From Sphingomonadaceae bacterium (lineage in GTDB: Bacteria > Pseudomonadota > Alphaproteobacteria > Sphingomonadales > Sphingomonadaceae), in assembly GCA_020630295.1 (NCBI GenBank), contig JAHDBR010000004.1, positions 1-42,880 on the forward strand: 42,880 nucleotides of DNA. The letters run 5' to 3'. Positions 24,713 to 33,001 of this stretch are shown here, piece after piece. Under the pieces are notes generated by a model. That model ran no database searches. It was given only the letters and a program-made list of their open reading frames with translations, and was not told the DNA's origin. Numbering within the stretch: position 1 is the stretch's first letter; each line of letters begins with the position of its first letter. The translations under genes and the position numbers were made by a program.

Positions 24713-26353
24713 ATGACCACTTCGACGACAAATAAAGTTTCGGGCAACACGCAAAGCGAGCTAAACGTAGATGTTGCGATTATCGGTGCGGGGCCGGCCG
24801 GCCTGACCGCCGGCTATCTGCTGACCAAGCAAGGCAAAACTGTTGCAATCATCGAGAAAGACGAAACTTACGTCGGTGGCATCAGCCGCACAGTGGAGCA
24901 TGAAGGCTACCGCTTCGACATAGGCGGCCACCGGTTCTTTTCCAAAAGCCAGCAAGTTGTCGATCTGTGGAACGAGATCCTACCTGACGATTTCATCCAG
25001 CGTCCGCGCATGAGCCGCATCTATTACGAAGGTAAGTTCTATAGCTACCCGCTCCGCGCGTTCGAGGCGCTTGGCAATCTGGGCATTCTGCGTTCGACGG
25101 CCTGCATGGTCAGCTACCTTCGGTACAAATTGTTTCCGATTGCCGAAGTCAAAAGCTTTGAAGACTGGACGACCAACCAGTTCGGCAAAAAATTATACTC
25201 CATTTTCTTCAAGACTTATACCGAGAAGGTCTGGGGAATGCCGTGCGATGAAATGAGCGCGGATTGGGCGGCACAGCGGATCAAGGGCCTGAGCCTGTGG
25301 AGCGCGGTGATTGACGGCCTTAAGCGGTCGATGGGGCTGAACAAAAAACCCAATGACGGCCAGGCCGCCAAAACGCTTCTGGAGACATTCCGCTATCCGC
25401 GTCTTGGCCCGGGTATGATGTGGGAAACCGCACGCGACAAAATTGTCGCAGCAGGCGGCACGATCATTATGGGTCACGGCCTTGAGCAGCTGGCTGCTGA
25501 CGGGCAAAAAGGCTGGCGCATGACAGCGACGGCTGCCGATGGCAGCAAAGTGGTGGTCAAAGCCAAAGACGCCATCAGTTCTGCGCCAATGCGCGAGTTG
25601 GCGGCCCGGTTGCACCCGCTACCCGAAAGCACGCTGAATGCGTCAAATCTGAAATACCGTGACTTCCTGACCGTTGCGTTGAAGATCAAGTCCGAAGATC
25701 TGTTCCCGGATAACTGGATCTACATTCATGACGACAAGGTTCAGGTCGGGCGCGTTCAAAACTTTCGCAGCTGGTCACCCGAAATGGTGCCCGACGAAGA
25801 CGTGGCCTGCGTTGGTCTTGAGTATTTCTGCTTTGAAGGCGACGGTTTGTGGGCATCTTCTGACGAGGATCTCATTGAACTCGCCAAGAAGGAAATGGAT
25901 ATCCTAGGACTGTGCAACCCGGACGATGTTGTCGGCGGAGCGGTGGTCCGTCAGGAAAAAGCCTATCCTGTCTATGACGAAGATTACGCTGCCAATGTCG
26001 ATGCAATGCGCGCGGAACTGGAAGACAAATATCCGACGCTGCATTTGGTAGGCCGCAACGGTATGCACCGTTACAATAATCAGGATCACGCGATGATGAC
26101 CGCTATGCTGACTGTCGAGAATATTGTTGCTGGCGAGCGTCTCTATGACACTTGGTGCGTTAATGAAGATGCCGAATATCACGAAGCTGGCGATGAAGGC
26201 GCGGAGAAAGTGCTGCCGGCGCAAGATAGCAACCATGCCGCCATTACCGAAGATCAGGCTGCTGCGCTGAATTCTCTGCGCGGGGTGCCGGAACGCATCA
26301 AGCCGGAAGCCGAAGCGGCGAAAGACACATCAGCCGACCGCAAGGTCGCCTGA
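24713..26353 (+). CDS. FAD/NAD(P)-dependent oxidoreductase (amine oxidase/UDP-galactopyranose-mutase-like)
   Basis: Flavoprotein of 546 residues. VAIIGAGPAGLTAGYLL near residue 22 is the FAD-binding GxGxxG fold, and FDIGGHRFFSKS is typical of the protoporphyrinogen-oxidase/UGM-like group. RNGMHRYNNQDHAMMTAML near residue 440 is the C-terminal flavin contact. The last 50 residues are acidic and low in complexity. GGGGGTAGAG immediately before ATG 24713 supports that start over the ATG at 24695. It precedes a GtrA-like and a GT-C-like membrane protein, so a role in modifying a lipid-linked sugar or saturating an isoprenoid-type carrier is plausible. The reaction is unknown. Confidence 0.8.
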   Translation: MTTSTTNKVSGNTQSELNVDVAIIGAGPAGLTAGYLLTKQGKTVAIIEKDETYVGGISRTVEHEGYRFDIGGHRFFSKSQQVVDLWNEILPDDFIQRPRMSRIYYEGKFYSYPLRAFEALGNLGILRSTACMVSYLRYKLFPIAEVKSFEDWTTNQFGKKLYSIFFKTYTEKVWGMPCDEMSADWAAQRIKGLSLWSAVIDGLKRSMGLNKKPNDGQAAKTLLETFRYPRLGPGMMWETARDKIVAAGGTIIMGHGLEQLAADGQKGWRMTATAADGSKVVVKAKDAISSAPMRELAARLHPLPESTLNASNLKYRDFLTVALKIKSEDLFPDNWIYIHDDKVQVGRVQNFRSWSPEMVPDEDVACVGLEYFCFEGDGLWASSDEDLIELAKKEMDILGLCNPDDVVGGAVVRQEKAYPVYDEDYAANVDAMRAELEDKYPTLHLVGRNGMHRYNNQDHAMMTAMLTVENIVAGERLYDTWCVNEDAEYHEAGDEGAEKVLPAQDSNHAAITEDQAAALNSLRGVPERIKPEAEAAKDTSADRKVA

Positions 26354-26365
26354 TACGGGAGGGGT

Positions 26366-26404
26366 GCCATTCCTAGCCGGTTGGGGGGACCGGTCAGGAA
26401 TGGC
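26366..26404 (+). other. Strong intercistronic stem-loop
   Basis: GCCATTCCT (26366-26374) pairs perfectly with AGGAATGGC (26396-26404). Inside, after two bases on each side, CCGGT (26377-26381) pairs with ACCGG (26389-26393), closing on a TGGGGGG loop. This gives 14 base pairs with one small internal loop, 13 bases after the oxidoreductase stop and 64 before gtrA. No T run follows, so a 3' stabiliser or processing element is more likely than a simple terminator. Confidence 0.6.
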
Positions 26405-26467
26405 GTTCACCCCACCTGCTATAGCTCTCAAGCCATCCGAAACGGGCCGAAACGGGGAAGAGTTCGC

Positions 26468-26878
26468 ATGACCGCCACATTGAACAAGCTGCGTGACATT
26501 CGTCTGATGCGCTATCTGTTCGCCAGCGTCGGCGCTCTGGCTGTCGATGTAGGGTGTTTCCTTCTGCTGCTTTCGGGCGGGATGATGGCAGCGGCAGCTT
26601 CTGCGGTTGGCTATAGCGCTGGCATTCTGGCCCATTGGGTTCTGTCCAGCCGTACCGTCTTCACCGACAGCGTGGCCGAGCGCGGCCGTGAGCGGACCAA
26701 GCAAAAAGCTTTATTCGTTATTTCCGCGTTTGCCGGGCTTGCCGTCACGACTGCAATTGTCGGCGCGGCTGACTATCTTGCATTTGATCCGCGCCCAGCA
26801 AAACTGGTCGCAATTGCGGCAAGTTTCACTTTGACATGGTTGCTGCGCAGCCGCGTCGTCTTCCGCAGCGCCAGATAG
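26468..26878 (+). CDS. GtrA-family membrane protein
   Basis: Small integral membrane protein of 136 residues with four hydrophobic helices: LMRYLFASVGALAVDVGCFL, AAAASAVGYSAGILAHWVLS, KALFVISAFAGLAVTTAIVG and KLVAIAASFTLTWLLRSR. The pattern, with charged NFxxxRxxVF-like ends (here SSRTVF and RSRVVF), is that of GtrA. Family knowledge: GtrA-like proteins are linked to flipping of polyprenyl-phosphate-linked sugars. GGGGAAGAG precedes ATG 26468; the longer frame from 26381 reads through the stem-loop and is not supported. Confidence 0.85.
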   Translation: MTATLNKLRDIRLMRYLFASVGALAVDVGCFLLLLSGGMMAAAASAVGYSAGILAHWVLSSRTVFTDSVAERGRERTKQKALFVISAFAGLAVTTAIVGAADYLAFDPRPAKLVAIAASFTLTWLLRSRVVFRSAR

Positions 26879-26891
26879 AAAGCCCTGCCGG

Positions 26892-28655
26892 ATGAACGCA
26901 GATCGCAGAGACAGGACGCATCAGAAGCCCAATTTGCGCATAGCGCTGATGTGGCTTGTGTTGTCGCTGATCTTTCTTGCTGTCGGTTTGCAGCGAATTT
27001 TGCAGGGGCAGTTCCCTGATCCCGATGACGCACTGCGCTTGGTTCAGGTCCGCGATTTAATCGGCGGTCAACCATGGTTCGATTTGCACCAATACCGCAT
27101 TGATCCGCCAGCGGGTACTTTGATGCATTGGTCGCGGTTGGTCGATATTCCGCTGCTGATCGTGATCGGCCTTCTCACACCATTGATCGGCGCAGGGGCT
27201 GCGGAAACCATTGCGTTGATAGTGGTGCCGCTACTCACCTTGGGCGGCGTATTATTCTTCATTGGCCGGCTGGCATGGCGCCTGTTCGATACCGATGTCG
27301 CGGCCTTTACGTGCCTCTGCGTTGGGTTGTTTGCCCCGCTGGTATTCCAGCTGCAACCCATGCGCATCGATCATCACGGTTGGCAGATTTTCACAGTGGC
27401 GATGGCATTATGGGCCTGCGCGCACCGTTCGCCTTTGATGGGCGGTGCAATCGCGGGCGTAGCCATGGCGCTGGGCATCACCATATCGCTTGAAATACTA
27501 CCAATGGTCGCCGCATTTGGCGGAATATTAGCGCTACGCTGGTTCCGTGACCGCGATGACCGGTGGTGGCTGGTCGGTTATATGCAGTCACTTGCGCTAA
27601 CCATGGTCGTAGCGTTCTTTGCCACCCGCGGAATTGCGGATCTGGCACAGCATTGTGACGTAGTGTCGCCAGCACATTTGGGTTTCTTTGTAATCACGGC
27701 AGTCGGAACAGGCGCAATTGCTGTCGCCCCAAAAATGCCGCGATTTGCTCTGGCGGGCGCGTTCGCACTGGCCGGCGCGGCCGGACTGATGTTCTTCGCG
27801 CTCTCATCGCCCGGCTGCGTGATGACACCCTTCGCAGCGCTCGATCCGCTGGTGCGCGATTACTGGTATATCAATGTGTCGGAAGGTCGCCCGCTTTGGG
27901 AACAACGGCTTGATCTCGCTATTCCAAGTTTTGTCCAGTTGCTGGTGGCGTTGGCTGCATCCGTAGCGCTGGCGTTGCGATCACGCGACTGGTTGCGGGC
28001 GTGGTGGACCGAATACACCTTGCTGCTCGTCGCAAGTATAATTCTGTCGCTGCTGGTCTGGCGCTCTGCCGCCTTTGCCGCGATTATCGGGGCCGTTCCG
28101 CTCGGCTGGCTGACGGTTCGCCTGCTGCGCCGGTTCCGGTTAGCGGATGGTATTGGGACCAAGGTTGCCATGCTCCTCGCGATTATGCTGGTTCTATTGC
28201 CCTCAATACCGGTTCGCCTGTGGGAGCTTGTCGCGCCTGCGGACGAGACTGCCATCGCCATACGTGTCGAAGAGTCCAAATGTGCCATCCGCGATCAGGC
28301 CGAACAGCTTGATGCATTGCCGCAGGGGATCGTGTTTGCTCCGCTTGATATCGGTCCGTCAATCCTGCTGAAAAGCCATCACGGCGTTATCGGCACCGGC
28401 CATCACCGGGCCGAAGCGGCCATGAGTGACGTGATCGCCGCCTTTATCGGTAAACCGAAGAACGCGCGGCAAATCATCGTCCAGCATCGCGCCAATTATG
28501 TTGTCATGTGCACCGATCTTGCCGAGGCGGGTTTGTATGCCGCATCGGCGCCAGATGGTCTGGCGGCGCAGCTTGTCAGCGGAAACGTCCCCGCGTGGCT
28601 AGAACCATTGCCGACTGAAGGTCCCGAGGAATTCCGCGTCTGGCGTGTCAGGTAA
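26892..28655 (+). CDS. Polytopic GT-C-like membrane glycosyltransferase (putative)
   Basis: Protein of 587 residues with about ten hydrophobic helices and a soluble C-terminal domain of roughly 130 residues. The first periplasmic loop has FPDPDDALRLVQVRDL at 41-56, an acidic motif in the position used by GT-C enzymes, and RIDHHGWQ near residue 160 resembles the DHH block of STT3-type transferases. These suggest a transferase using a lipid-linked sugar, in line with the GtrA-like gene just upstream (13 bases). Such proteins are often annotated only as membrane or AcrB-like proteins; no RND features are seen here. Confidence 0.65.
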   Translation: MNADRRDRTHQKPNLRIALMWLVLSLIFLAVGLQRILQGQFPDPDDALRLVQVRDLIGGQPWFDLHQYRIDPPAGTLMHWSRLVDIPLLIVIGLLTPLIGAGAAETIALIVVPLLTLGGVLFFIGRLAWRLFDTDVAAFTCLCVGLFAPLVFQLQPMRIDHHGWQIFTVAMALWACAHRSPLMGGAIAGVAMALGITISLEILPMVAAFGGILALRWFRDRDDRWWLVGYMQSLALTMVVAFFATRGIADLAQHCDVVSPAHLGFFVITAVGTGAIAVAPKMPRFALAGAFALAGAAGLMFFALSSPGCVMTPFAALDPLVRDYWYINVSEGRPLWEQRLDLAIPSFVQLLVALAASVALALRSRDWLRAWWTEYTLLLVASIILSLLVWRSAAFAAIIGAVPLGWLTVRLLRRFRLADGIGTKVAMLLAIMLVLLPSIPVRLWELVAPADETAIAIRVEESKCAIRDQAEQLDALPQGIVFAPLDIGPSILLKSHHGVIGTGHHRAEAAMSDVIAAFIGKPKNARQIIVQHRANYVVMCTDLAEAGLYAASAPDGLAAQLVSGNVPAWLEPLPTEGPEEFRVWRVR

Positions 28656-28681
28656 GTCGTTATTAGCGCGTTGCCGGCTGA

Positions 28682-29179
28682 TTATGCGGCTATAAAGTCC
28701 ATCGCCACGCCGTTCATGCAATAACGTTTGCCCGTCGGCTTGGGCCCGTCATTGAATACATGGCCCAAATGGCCGCCGCAATCGGCGCACAACACCTCTG
28801 TGCGCGGATAGCCGATCTTGTAGTCAGTCGCAGTTACAATTGCCCCGGATAGCGGTTTCCAGAAACTGGGCCAGCCGGTCCGGCTGTCATATTTGGTGCG
28901 CGAGGAATATAATTTATTGCCGCAGCCCGCGCATACGAAAGTACCTGCGCGCTTCTCCTTATCGAGAGGCGAACTGTACGGACGTTCGGTCCCGGCTTCC
29001 CTCAATACATAAAATTCCTGCTTAGTTAGCTTGCGCTGCCATTCAGCCTTTGTCCGTTTGACAGGATAGGTGCGCGCTTCAGCAGGCGCGCTGCCGCAGG
29101 CCGCCAGCACCGGCAGTGCAGCGCCTGCACTGAGCCATCCCAAAAAGGACCGCCGGGAATTTTCGGGAATCTGGGTCAT
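28682..29179 (-). CDS. msrB: Peptide-methionine (R)-S-oxide reductase, exported
   Basis: MsrB reduces methionine-R-sulfoxide; 165 residues. Family blocks are the zinc CxxC pairs (CAGCG and CADCG), TGWPSFWKP, GGHLGHVFNDGP and the catalytic RYCMNGVAMDF at the C terminus. The N terminus SRRSFLGWLSAGAALPVLAAC combines a twin-arginine motif with a lipobox LAAC, so the enzyme should be Tat-exported and lipidated. Three ATGs lie close together (29188, 29182, 29179); I chose 29179, eight bases after GGA. A longer frame from 29248 lacks a site. It converges on the GT-C-like gene. Confidence 0.9.
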   Translation of the reverse strand: MTQIPENSRRSFLGWLSAGAALPVLAACGSAPAEARTYPVKRTKAEWQRKLTKQEFYVLREAGTERPYSSPLDKEKRAGTFVCAGCGNKLYSSRTKYDSRTGWPSFWKPLSGAIVTATDYKIGYPRTEVLCADCGGHLGHVFNDGPKPTGKRYCMNGVAMDFIAA

Positions 29180-29255
29180 CATGTGCATCCGATTTTGGAG
29201 TTGGTATTCACATTTATAAATACGTTCAGCCAGCCCAAAAGGTTGCACTTGGCGA

Positions 29256-30587
29256 TCAGAATTCCGTGATCTCGACTTCCAGTTTGCGGAACCCGTGTAC
29301 GAAATTGGCGCGGACCCGTTCTACATCACCCGCAACATGCACGCGCAGTCGCCGCTTATGCATTTCTTCGAGCAAGATTTTGAGCTGTAGTTCGGCCAAG
29401 CGCGCGCCAACACAGCGGTGGATCCCGTAACCGAACGCGATGTTGCGCCGGGCATTTTCACGTTCGATATCCAGCTTGTCCGCATCATCGAAAACGCTCT
29501 CGTCACGGTTGGCTGACAGATACCACATGATCAGCTTCTGACCTTTCTTGATCTGTTCACCAAACAGCTCGGTATCTTCGGTTGCGGTGCGCCGCATATG
29601 TGCCAGCGGGGTCTGGTAGCGGATACATTCCTGTACCGCATTGGGGATCAGGTCCGGATTTTGTTCGAACTTTTTACGCTGGTCGGGGAACTTGTCGAAC
29701 GCGTGAATGATGCCGGACATCGTGTTGCGTGTGGTATCATTGCCGCCAACGATTAGCAGCACCAGATTACCCATGAATTCCATCGGATCCATCTGGTTCA
29801 TTGCCGGGCTGTGGATCATCATGGAAATGAGATCGGGGCCGGGTTCTTCCTGAGCTTTCTTCGCCCACAGACCTTGGAAATAGGCGGCCATTTCGTGCAA
29901 TATCTCGCGGCGCTGCTCGTCCAGATCGCGTGCCAGTGACAGTTCTGTATCGCCCGCCCAGTCAGACCAGAAAGTCAGCAAATGACGGTCTTCCCACGGG
30001 AAATCGAACAGGATGGCCAGCATCCCGGTAGTCAGCGGAATGGAAACTTTGTTGACCCAGTCGAAAACCTCTCCCTTAGGCAAGGTATCGAGCAGTTCGC
30101 CCGTACGTGAACGGATTTCATCGTCCATCCGCTTCATTTCTGCCGGGGTAAATGCCGGGGCTACAGTGCGCCGCTGACCGGTATGTTTCGGGCGGTCCAT
30201 GGCGATGAACATCGGCAATTGAAAGCGTTCCTCGCCTTCGGCCAGTTCTTCTTCCCAATCGGGGTCTGAAATGGTGATGCCGCCGTGTTCCCAGCTTGAT
30301 GAAAACAATTCCGGAAGCGATTCGACGTGCTGGATGGCTTTGTGCTGCACGACATTCCAATACGATCCGAACGGGCTATCTTCTACGAAATGCAGCGGGC
30401 CCTTGGCGCGCATTTCAGCGAAGATAGGCTGCCAGCGATCTTCGACGTAAATATCGCTACGGCTGACATCGAAAGGGTGCGTATGCCGGTCCGCGGCTGG
30501 CGGGTTCTGCTCGAAATATTCTTCAAGCGCCTCGGCCGCCGTCGGGGATGTGCGGAATTGTGGTTTCTCGGGTGCTATTGTTGCCAT
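29256..30587 (-). CDS. Cytochrome P450, CYP153-type alkane/fatty-acid omega-hydroxylase
   Basis: Soluble bacterial class I P450 of 443 residues. The I-helix reads LVLLIVGGNDTTRNTMSG, the pattern typical of CYP153A terminal alkane hydroxylases. The heme loop FGYGIHRCVGARLAELQL holds the proximal cysteine, and ECIRYQTP provides the ExxR motif. Family knowledge: CYP153 enzymes hydroxylate the terminal carbon of medium-chain alkanes, needing a ferredoxin and ferredoxin reductase. No ferredoxin is adjacent; a ferredoxin reductase lies at 34062. GGAGA eight bases before ATG 30587 sets the start; a frame from 30638 is less likely. Upstream is a perfect TTGACA. Confidence 0.92.
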   Translation of the reverse strand: MATIAPEKPQFRTSPTAAEALEEYFEQNPPAADRHTHPFDVSRSDIYVEDRWQPIFAEMRAKGPLHFVEDSPFGSYWNVVQHKAIQHVESLPELFSSSWEHGGITISDPDWEEELAEGEERFQLPMFIAMDRPKHTGQRRTVAPAFTPAEMKRMDDEIRSRTGELLDTLPKGEVFDWVNKVSIPLTTGMLAILFDFPWEDRHLLTFWSDWAGDTELSLARDLDEQRREILHEMAAYFQGLWAKKAQEEPGPDLISMMIHSPAMNQMDPMEFMGNLVLLIVGGNDTTRNTMSGIIHAFDKFPDQRKKFEQNPDLIPNAVQECIRYQTPLAHMRRTATEDTELFGEQIKKGQKLIMWYLSANRDESVFDDADKLDIERENARRNIAFGYGIHRCVGARLAELQLKILLEEMHKRRLRVHVAGDVERVRANFVHGFRKLEVEITEF

Positions 30588-30635
30588 GATGCATCTCTCC
30601 TGCGCGCCCACTCTGCGGGGGTCACTACATGATCG

Positions 30636-30664
30636 CATCCTGACCTTACTTACCTCAATGTCAA
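30636..30664 (-). promoter_or_regulatory. Possible P450 promoter
   Basis: On the minus strand TTGACA (30664-30659) is a perfect -35 box; 17 bases on, AGGATG (30641-30636) is a poor -10 box. It overlaps the last codons of the ABC permease gene upstream. The P450 start follows 49 bases later. Confidence 0.3.
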
Positions 30665-31938
30665 TAGTGAGTTGCTATTTGCGACTTATCCTTGCGCCGG
30701 AGCGAAAGTTTGCTGCGCCGTTTGGATGATTTGGCACCTTGAGGGCCGGATTTCATAACCCGGCGGCGGAACAGAGTCGCGCCCGCCTTGATGAGAATCG
30801 CTACGCACACCGCCTGCCATGCCAGAGCCAGCAGGTGCGGCCACAATTCGGCGCTTTGCGCGGCGCGCGCAATCATCGCGAATGGCGAACTGAATGGCAC
30901 GATGGCTGCGGCAAGCTCCATCTTCGTGCCCGGTGCGGACATGGCGTAACTGGCGAAGAAGAACACCAGCAATTGCAGCATGGTGACCGGCATGGACAAT
31001 GTCTGCACCTCGCGCACAGTGGCCGCCATCGATCCGATCGCCAGAAAGAGCGAGCCGAGAATCAGATAGCCCATCGCGAAATACACAATCCCCAGGCCGA
31101 AAAATACCGGCCAACCCACTGCAGGCGCGGCGAATGTCGCAGTTTCGTATCCGGCGCCGAAGAAAATCAGCGTACCCGTGAGGCCCCACACGGCAATGCC
31201 GACAAAAGAGACGCCGAGCATTGCAAACAGCTTGCCCAGAAAAACCGCGTCCATCGGAATCGCTGCGGCCAGCACTTCGATAATCTTATTGCCTTTTTCC
31301 TCAACCAGGTTGGACAGGACCATGCCCCCCAGCAACATGGTGAGAAGGAACAAGAGCATTTGCGCCGCCTGCGCCGTTTGTACCCGGCTGCGTTTCACAT
31401 CCGCGCCGCTGGTCGCGACGACATCTGCGCCTATCTCAGGGAATTGCGACGGAGATGTTTCCAAGCTGGTGGCGCTCACCAAGCCGACCGGACCGCGCCA
31501 CCGGTCAATCTGACTCTGCGGCGCTGTGATGACAGGTTCGGCGCGCGTGCCGGAAACGATCGCTGCATAGCCCGCGCGTTGTTCCTGTAGAATATCCTTG
31601 GGTGAGACGTCCGAAAGGTCTTCTGCCAGCGGCACCATGGCAGGAATATAGCCGCCTAGTTCTTCGCGCAGCGTTTTTGACGTGACAATCATCGCCGCAG
31701 TATCGGCGCTGTTCATCGCTACCGCAATTTCGGTACTTGCTGTGCCTTGCTGGACCTTGCTGCCAATGCCGCCTGCCAGACCGCCAACAATTATCGGGAA
31801 CAGCGGCCCCAACAGAAAGAACAGGAACGCGCGGCTGAACAAAATTGCCAGAAAGTCGCGCCTGGCAATGACATAGGCGGCCTGAAGCGTGGAAAGGCGC
31901 GATGACTGCATGATTGGATGGGGATTGTCGGCGCTCAT
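30661..31938 (-). CDS. ABC-2 type exporter permease (NatB-like)
   Basis: Membrane component of 425 residues. An N-terminal helix (FLAILFSRAFLFFLLGPLFP) is followed by a long periplasmic domain of about 150 residues, then about five helices (for example MLLFLLTMLLGGMVLSNLV with the VEEKGNKIIEVL motif, typical of NatB/YhaP). The basic C-terminal tail is cytoplasmic. It should pair with the ATPase encoded immediately upstream; the genes overlap by four bases. Family knowledge links such pairs to export of sodium, drugs or peptides; the cargo is unknown here. Confidence 0.85.
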   Translation of the reverse strand: MSADNPHPIMQSSRLSTLQAAYVIARRDFLAILFSRAFLFFLLGPLFPIIVGGLAGGIGSKVQQGTASTEIAVAMNSADTAAMIVTSKTLREELGGYIPAMVPLAEDLSDVSPKDILQEQRAGYAAIVSGTRAEPVITAPQSQIDRWRGPVGLVSATSLETSPSQFPEIGADVVATSGADVKRSRVQTAQAAQMLLFLLTMLLGGMVLSNLVEEKGNKIIEVLAAAIPMDAVFLGKLFAMLGVSFVGIAVWGLTGTLIFFGAGYETATFAAPAVGWPVFFGLGIVYFAMGYLILGSLFLAIGSMAATVREVQTLSMPVTMLQLLVFFFASYAMSAPGTKMELAAAIVPFSSPFAMIARAAQSAELWPHLLALAWQAVCVAILIKAGATLFRRRVMKSGPQGAKSSKRRSKLSLRRKDKSQIATHY

Positions 31939-32957
31939 CGTGCGGCCTCCGCTGCAATGTCTGCTTCCAATGCGCGCGCTGCGGCTTCGCCGGCGATATG
32001 CACAAACGCATCGTGCAACCCTGCGCGCTCAATCGACAAAGACAGGATACCGGCTTCGCCTTCGATCAATGCTCTGAGCAATGTCTCAATGCCGCTTTCA
32101 GGCAAAGAGAAATACCAAAAGTCGCCCTCCCGCCGCGCATCTTCGGGCAGCGCAGAACGCCATTTGCCGTCAGCCGCACGCGTTTCAAGGCGAACCTGAG
32201 CGGGAATGCGGTCACGTGCTGCCTCGACAGAACCGGCATAGGGCACTTTGCCGCCCGCAATGATGGCCACGCCTTCGCACAACCGTTCCGCATGGTGGAT
32301 GACATGGGTGGAAAAGATCACGGTTGTGCCGTCTTCAGCCAGCGCGCGAATCATGCGCTCCAGCTTGCCCTGATTGATGGCATCAAGGCCAGAGAACGGC
32401 TCGTCCAGCACAACCAGTTTGGGGCGGTGCACCAACGTACCAAGCAATTGGACGGTTTGCGCCATTCCTTTGGACAATTGGCGAATTTGACGGTCCGCTG
32501 CATGGCCCAGATCATGCTTCTCCAATAATTCACGCCCGCGTTTGCGCCCTTCATCAAGCGGCAGTCCGCGCAGCGCGCCCATGAATGCAATTGCCTCATC
32601 CGCCTTCATCGACGGGTAAAGGCCGCGTTCTTCCGGCAAATAGCCAATCAGTTTGGCAATCTGATGCGGGTTGTCATGGCCGAATACCCTCCGGACGCCT
32701 TCATCCGGGTCGATAATGCCCAGCAGCATCCGTAATGTGGTGGTCTTGCCCGCGCCATTGGGGCCCAGGATTCCGTATATCGCCCCCTGGGGCACGGAGA
32801 TATCCACGCCGTCCACGGCGCGCGTACCTTCGAACTGTTTGACCAGGCCGCGCGCTTCAATCGCGAGTGGCCGCGTGTCGGGCATCGGCGTCTGGTCGAC
32901 ATCGCCTGTGGCCACAGAGTTGTTCTCGTTGTGCAAATCGCTTAGCGGAATATCCAT
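31935..32957 (-). CDS. ABC transporter ATP-binding protein (NatA-like)
   Basis: ATPase of 340 residues. Walker A GPNGAGKT at 65-72, signature LSKGM at 161-165, Walker B LVVLDEP at 181-187 and the switch histidine in FSTHV at 215-219 are complete. A C-terminal domain of about 100 residues of the DUF4162 type follows. The first 30 residues are polar and unusual; an internal ATG at residue 25 would remove them but has no Shine-Dalgarno sequence. It partners the NatB-like permease. The gene is divergent from queG with only 44 bases between starts. Confidence 0.88.
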   Translation of the reverse strand: MDIPLSDLHNENNSVATGDVDQTPMPDTRPLAIEARGLVKQFEGTRAVDGVDISVPQGAIYGILGPNGAGKTTTLRMLLGIIDPDEGVRRVFGHDNPHQIAKLIGYLPEERGLYPSMKADEAIAFMGALRGLPLDEGRKRGRELLEKHDLGHAADRQIRQLSKGMAQTVQLLGTLVHRPKLVVLDEPFSGLDAINQGKLERMIRALAEDGTTVIFSTHVIHHAERLCEGVAIIAGGKVPYAGSVEAARDRIPAQVRLETRAADGKWRSALPEDARREGDFWYFSLPESGIETLLRALIEGEAGILSLSIERAGLHDAFVHIAGEAAARALEADIAAEAAR

Positions 32958-33001
32958 GCCAGCCGCCTACAAAATGCGGATGAACGGGAGTAACCCCAAA
33001 C

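Noticed and set aside
30739-31590. 283-residue plus-strand open frame
   Set aside because: It is antisense to the NatB-like permease, which has clear membrane helices and a coupled ATPase.
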